From: Anaeramoeba flamelloides
Lineage: Eukaryota; Metamonada; Anaeramoebidae
NCBI GenBank assembly: GCA_027625915.1
Contig: JANTQA010000008.1
Location: forward strand, 13,021,001 to 13,085,000
Length of the DNA stretch: 64,000 bases
Direction of reading: 5' to 3'
Shown: in pieces, positions 60,201-64,000 of the stretch
Position numbering within the stretch: position 1 is the first letter of the stretch
How the letters are laid out: each line of letters starts with the position of its first letter
Made by a program: the position numbers and the translations under genes
Notes under the pieces: model-generated
What the model was told of the DNA's origin: nothing
Database searches by the model: none
Seen by the model: the letters and a program-made list of their open reading frames with translations, nothing else

Positions 60201-61770
60201 TGATTAACTTTACTGGAAACAAAAGTATTTATTAAATTTTGATTATTTTTTTTTAGAGGATACCATAACTTTGTACCGTCAACACAAAATGGAATCCTTA
60301 TCTTATTATAAACATTTTTTAACTCATCAATATTTTTTCCAACCAATAAATCAAAAAAAATTGGATATTTACCCCAACCTAACTCATGTCTAACTGTTAA
60401 ACAAATTTCTGAAACAATTATAGGTTTTTTTAAATAAATATCAACGATTATTTGTGATTTGTTTGAAGGAACAACCCACTTAATATCTTGTTCATTTAAT
60501 AGCAGTTGTGGATTTGGCAATTTCTTTATTACTTTTACGTTCCTTTTCCCCTTTCCTCCTGTTTTATTTTGATGTAGATAAGAAGGTGAAGTGATTTTTT
60601 TACAAGGTATTTTTCTTAAACATTTTGATGGAAAATTTGAAACAATTTCATTACTTTGAATTTTAAATTTAGTAATAGGAAAATATTTATTTAAATTCTT
60701 TCCTAATGAATATTGAATCATAGTGTTTCGTAATGAATCACTGCAAATATTTGAATATTTTTTTCTTAAATCTAAATGATTTTTTTGATTTAATTCAGTT
60801 GAAAAAGTTTGATTATAATTTTCTAAAACATTTTTAGTATTGTTATTGTTATTGTTATTGTTATTGTTATTGTTATTGACGTTAATTTGATTTGTATATA
60901 AAATTCTTAAAATTTCTCCATTTATTAAAAAAAATTCTGATAAACATTGCAAAATTCTTAAATCAAAGCTTTGACTAAAATCTGTAAAATCTAATTTAAA
61001 TAAAATCCAATTTTTTTCAGAATATTGATCATTTAACCCAACTCCAATTTTTCTACACATTTCACCAATAATTTGCTGACAGAAGAAATGAATTGCACTG
61101 TTAGTTTTTGATAAACTTTCATGAACTACAGACCCTGAAAATCTAAATAATTGATTTTGATTTGTTATTTTTTTAAAAAAAAAATAATTGCAATCTGGTG
61201 AATAAACACATCTTGTTTTTAAATTTTTAATATTAACCTTCATTTTTTTTTCAATTTCTTTCTTAGTATTTTTCTTATTACTTTTGTTTTGAATTATTTT
61301 TTTAATAGTACCCTTATTTAAATTACATTTTAAAAAAAATGGCTGAATGATTTTCCAAAATTTTGGAATGATTTTCGAAATTGTATTGTTTTTGATATTT
61401 TCTTTCCAATCATAATCAAGAAATTGAAGTTCAACATCTATATAATTCTGGAGTATAGCATGCGATTTTTTATATTTTTCATTTAAAATTTTATCTATCT
61501 CATTTTTGTTTGATGATAAACTAACACAAGTTATGATTTTAAATTTTGTTTGATTTTTTAATTTTGTATAATAATTAATTGTTCTCTGTAATGGTAATTT
61601 AGGAAATTGAATTTCTTGGTTATTACTATTGTTGTTGTTATTATTTTGTGCATAATTCCAACCAAGAGGAATGTTTCCAATTTTATAAATGAAACTTGAC
61701 CAATTTATTGAGTGATTGTCTTGATTTTCTAAACTTAAAATAATTTCTGTTTCTGTTTCATTTCCAGGCT
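57236..61770 (-). CDS. SAC9-like protein, catalytically degenerate, with FYVE/RING-like finger; 5' exons missing
   Basis: Homologue of plant SAC9-type phosphoinositide phosphatases. The visible last exon encodes about 1510 residues and ends in TAA; it begins at an acceptor-like AG near 61769, so the first part of the SAC domain (about 270 residues in SAC9) is upstream and not found. Early on, FIYKIGNIPLGWN and FLDYDW match the SAC domain. The catalytic loop, Cys-Ala-Asp-Ser-Leu-Asp-Arg-Thr-Asn in SAC9, reads VHESLSKTN near residue 215: Cys, Asp and Arg are gone, so phosphatase activity is very unlikely. A SAC9-like beta region follows (EICLTVRHELG, GTKLWYPL). A zinc finger lies at about 964-1030 (CSNKDC, CNYCFKKYCSEC, CKEC). 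A second beta region ends at VPGNVALY. Low-complexity Glu/Lys/Asn tracts lie between. Role: probably a lipid-binding scaffold (inference). Confidence 0.75.
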
Positions 61771-64000
61771 CTTTTTTGGTAAGAATTAAATTAAAGAATA
61801 AAAAAAGAAATTATTTAAAAAGAAATAATAATATTACTTTTAAAATTGATACTTTTAAATAATTAGAAAAAGTTTGAAACAAATAATTTTTTTATTTGAA
61901 TTTTTTTTTTTTTTAGAAACAAAAACTTTTCCAATTTTTTTGACACATCATATTAATAATTAAGAAAATTTCTTTCTTAATATTTCATCTTTTATGAAAT
62001 AAGAGAAATTACAAAAATAAATTCACTTGCATTTGTTATTATTTAAATTAATATATTTGCTTAAAAAATATTAATAAATGAATTTAATACAAATTCAAAA
62101 AAAGATGTCAAATTAATTTTAATTGGAATGTGATTTTTATGATTCGATGTGGAAAATATCATACAAAAATCGAAAAATTGTTTTTTTTTTTTTTTTTAAA
62201 TACTTCAGTTCTGTTAAAGATTTTGATTTTATTTTCTTGGTTTCTTCTAAATGATTTTTAATAAATTCTGATAAATGATATTTGATTTTTGTTTTTGTTT
62301 CCATATTCTTTCTTCTTTTTCTTTTTCATTTTTGGAAAATTGTGTTGTTTTTTTGTCATTATTTTGGAATCCATTACAAATTTTTGACTACAAAATTTAA
62401 ACATCAAATATATTGTACTTGATGATGAAAGTGATATTAAAAGAAAAGTTCAATCACAGCCAAAAATAATTCGGAAAATGGTCTGTAGGGAAATAGAATT
62501 AAGATATCTTGATTTTAAATTTGCTTGGAATAAATTATAAAATGCGATCTTTTCAATTTTAAAAAATTTTTTTTTTTTTTTTTTCTAAATTAAAGTCTTT
62601 GATTAAATCTCATGAACAAATTGTTTTCAATGGATTCTTCTATCTTTGGAGTTATAATATAAAAAAAAAAAGAAACTAAATCTTGAATAATGCTCCAAAA
62701 AGAGTTTTTAGTGAAAATAAGATGAGATAAACTAAAAGTTATAATTTGAGGTTTTCAAACATAAAACAGTAAAATAAATCTGAATATCTCTATAATTTTT
62801 TTTTTTGTCTCTTATCAAATTATCTAATTCTTTTCTTGTTCAAAATAAAAAGGGAAATTGATCCGAAATTTTAATTCACCTTTTCAGAGAAAATTCAATA
62901 TTTCAGAGCAAATTCAACAATCTCTTGATAAATTAACTTTAATCCAGAAGAATTAAATTTCAAAAAAAGTATTAAGATCTCTAAAACTTAGTTCTTTAAA
63001 ATGTTTGAAGAAAATCTCAGAAAAAAAAATAATAATTTTTAAAAATCAAAGAATTTTTGTTATTCTTTTAACCAAGTTGGCTTACCTTATCAAAACTAAA
63101 CTTAACAAACCATACTGATAAACAATAAATATCTTACTAGATCATTTTTTCTTAAAGTGAAAAACAATTCGGAATATTTTCATTATTTTTTGAAATAAAA
63201 AATCAAAGAAATCACAGAAATCATTAAAACCACAGAAATCAAGAAAATATGAATCTCATATTCTGATAACTTTTTGATTTTTTATTTATCACTATTTAAT
63301 TCAGTCACTTTGGTGTTTTACTAATTTAAATTAGTGTACAACGTATATTCAAAATGATAAAACTTTGAAATTATCGTAACCTAGAAGATTTTAGGTTTGA
63401 TTTTAGATTCCTTTAATTTTCAATAAGATTTTTAATAGAGATAAAATATTACTTTTTCAGACTCTACACAATACCAGTTTAAACCAAAAAAGACTTTTTT
63501 TATTGAGAAAAATAAAATTTAAGTCAATTTTTTTTTTATTGTAAACATTAAGAATATTTTGGTTTAAATTCAGAGAAAATTTTTTTGATCTTTGGGAAAA
63601 AATGATTACTGAAAAAAAAATAAATTTGTAATTAAACCTTTTGATACAAAAAATATTACTTTTTACGGTATTGAACAAAAAGAGAATATATCAAATATTC
63701 CCGAAAATACCCGAAAATCGAAAATACCATAATTTTTTTTAACGGCTTAAAAACACTTTTTGAAGAACTTCTAAGAAACCCGAGTGTTAAGAGATAAATG
63801 AGAATGGGAAAATAACAATTTAACTTTTCGAAAAGATATTTTTTTTTTGAATTTTATACTTTAAACTCTCCAAGGAGTTTTTGGTACCTTATGAGTATAT
63901 TTGAGAATGTTAGCAATTGTTAGGGTAAGTTTTTGTGTATACAAGATAATGTTTGGATTTGGTAGGGCATGTTGGGTTGTGTTATGTTTGAGTTATGGTA
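61771..64000. other. Spacer upstream of the SAC9-like exon
   Basis: Missing upstream exons of the SAC9-like gene could lie here, but none is recognisable. One short minus-strand frame at 62186-62304 (METKTKIKYHLSEF...) ends at a donor-like GTATTT but its phase does not fit the next exon. The last 100 bp become clearly G/T-rich (GTTAGGGTAAGT, GGTAGGGC, TTGGGTTG), a composition change that may mark a new gene or repeat. Confidence 0.4.
62388..62540 (+). pseudogene. Short coding-like frame, unknown family
   Basis: A 51-codon open frame without a proper start, ending in TAA, with protein-like composition (VLDDESDIKRKVQ, REIELRYLDFKFAW). It may be a terminal exon or a relic. No family is recognised. 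Confidence 0.25.

Noticed and set aside
60841-60882. Trinucleotide microsatellite
   Set aside because: It is the in-frame poly-Asn tract of the SAC9-like gene.
1-64000. CRISPR array, rRNA or bacterial operon
   Set aside because: No regularly spaced identical repeats, no rRNA signatures, and genes carry introns; the DNA is eukaryotic.

Overview
This window looks like nuclear DNA from a protist with a very AT-rich genome. Homopolymer A and T runs fill the spacers. Genes have few GT-AG introns, and the large proteins are loaded with Lys/Glu/Asn/Asp low-complexity tracts. That style, with single very long exons beside conserved genes split by short introns, fits Anaeramoeba-like metamonads or some amoebozoans. 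I cannot settle the species from sequence alone. All seven visible gene ends are TAA or TAG.

Layout. 1-4222 (minus): a three-exon M20-family cytosolic dipeptidase (PepD type), cut by the left edge, with one intron of about 2.9 kb. 6601-10278 (minus): an intronless 1225-residue zinc-finger protein. 16423-21483 (plus): a 1686-residue C2-domain protein with a Munc13/BAP3-like C-terminal half. 23597-27479 (minus): chaperonin subunit CCT5 in five exons, rebuilt end to end. 33880-35535 (minus): a Nup50/Nup2-like FG nucleoporin with a Ran-binding domain. 42365-43681 (plus): a divergent EF1A-like GTPase with one in-frame TGA at a conserved Trp site. 50911-52890 (plus): an ankyrin-repeat protein with a coiled-coil tail. 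57236-61770 (minus): a large SAC9-like lipid-phosphatase homologue whose catalytic loop has lost its Cys and Arg, followed by a FYVE/RING-like zinc finger; its 5' exons are not visible.

Between these genes are long AT-rich spacers, some over 6 kb. They hold several families of short non-coding repeats, many with terminal inverted repeats like MITEs. Families A (about 215 bp), B (502 bp), C (about 463 bp), D (about 385 bp), E (hairpin repeats with a CACTTGACG-type tail), G (about 95 bp), H (about 290 bp) and J (about 314 bp) are defined below by comparing copies within the window. There are also three near-perfect hairpins, (TA)n tracts, a tRNA-like sequence and a roughly 1.5 kb stretch of AnTn blocks. 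The 36-50 kb stretch is a graveyard of broken coding remnants of unknown family around the EF1A-like gene.

The genes do not form one pathway. They are ordinary eukaryotic housekeeping and trafficking functions (protein folding, nuclear transport, membrane traffic, phosphoinositide biology, peptide breakdown). I see no single gene cluster that looks like a new system. The best leads are the TGA-containing EF1A paralogue, the inactive-looking SAC9 homologue with its zinc finger, the conserved repeat J, and the tRNA-like locus.
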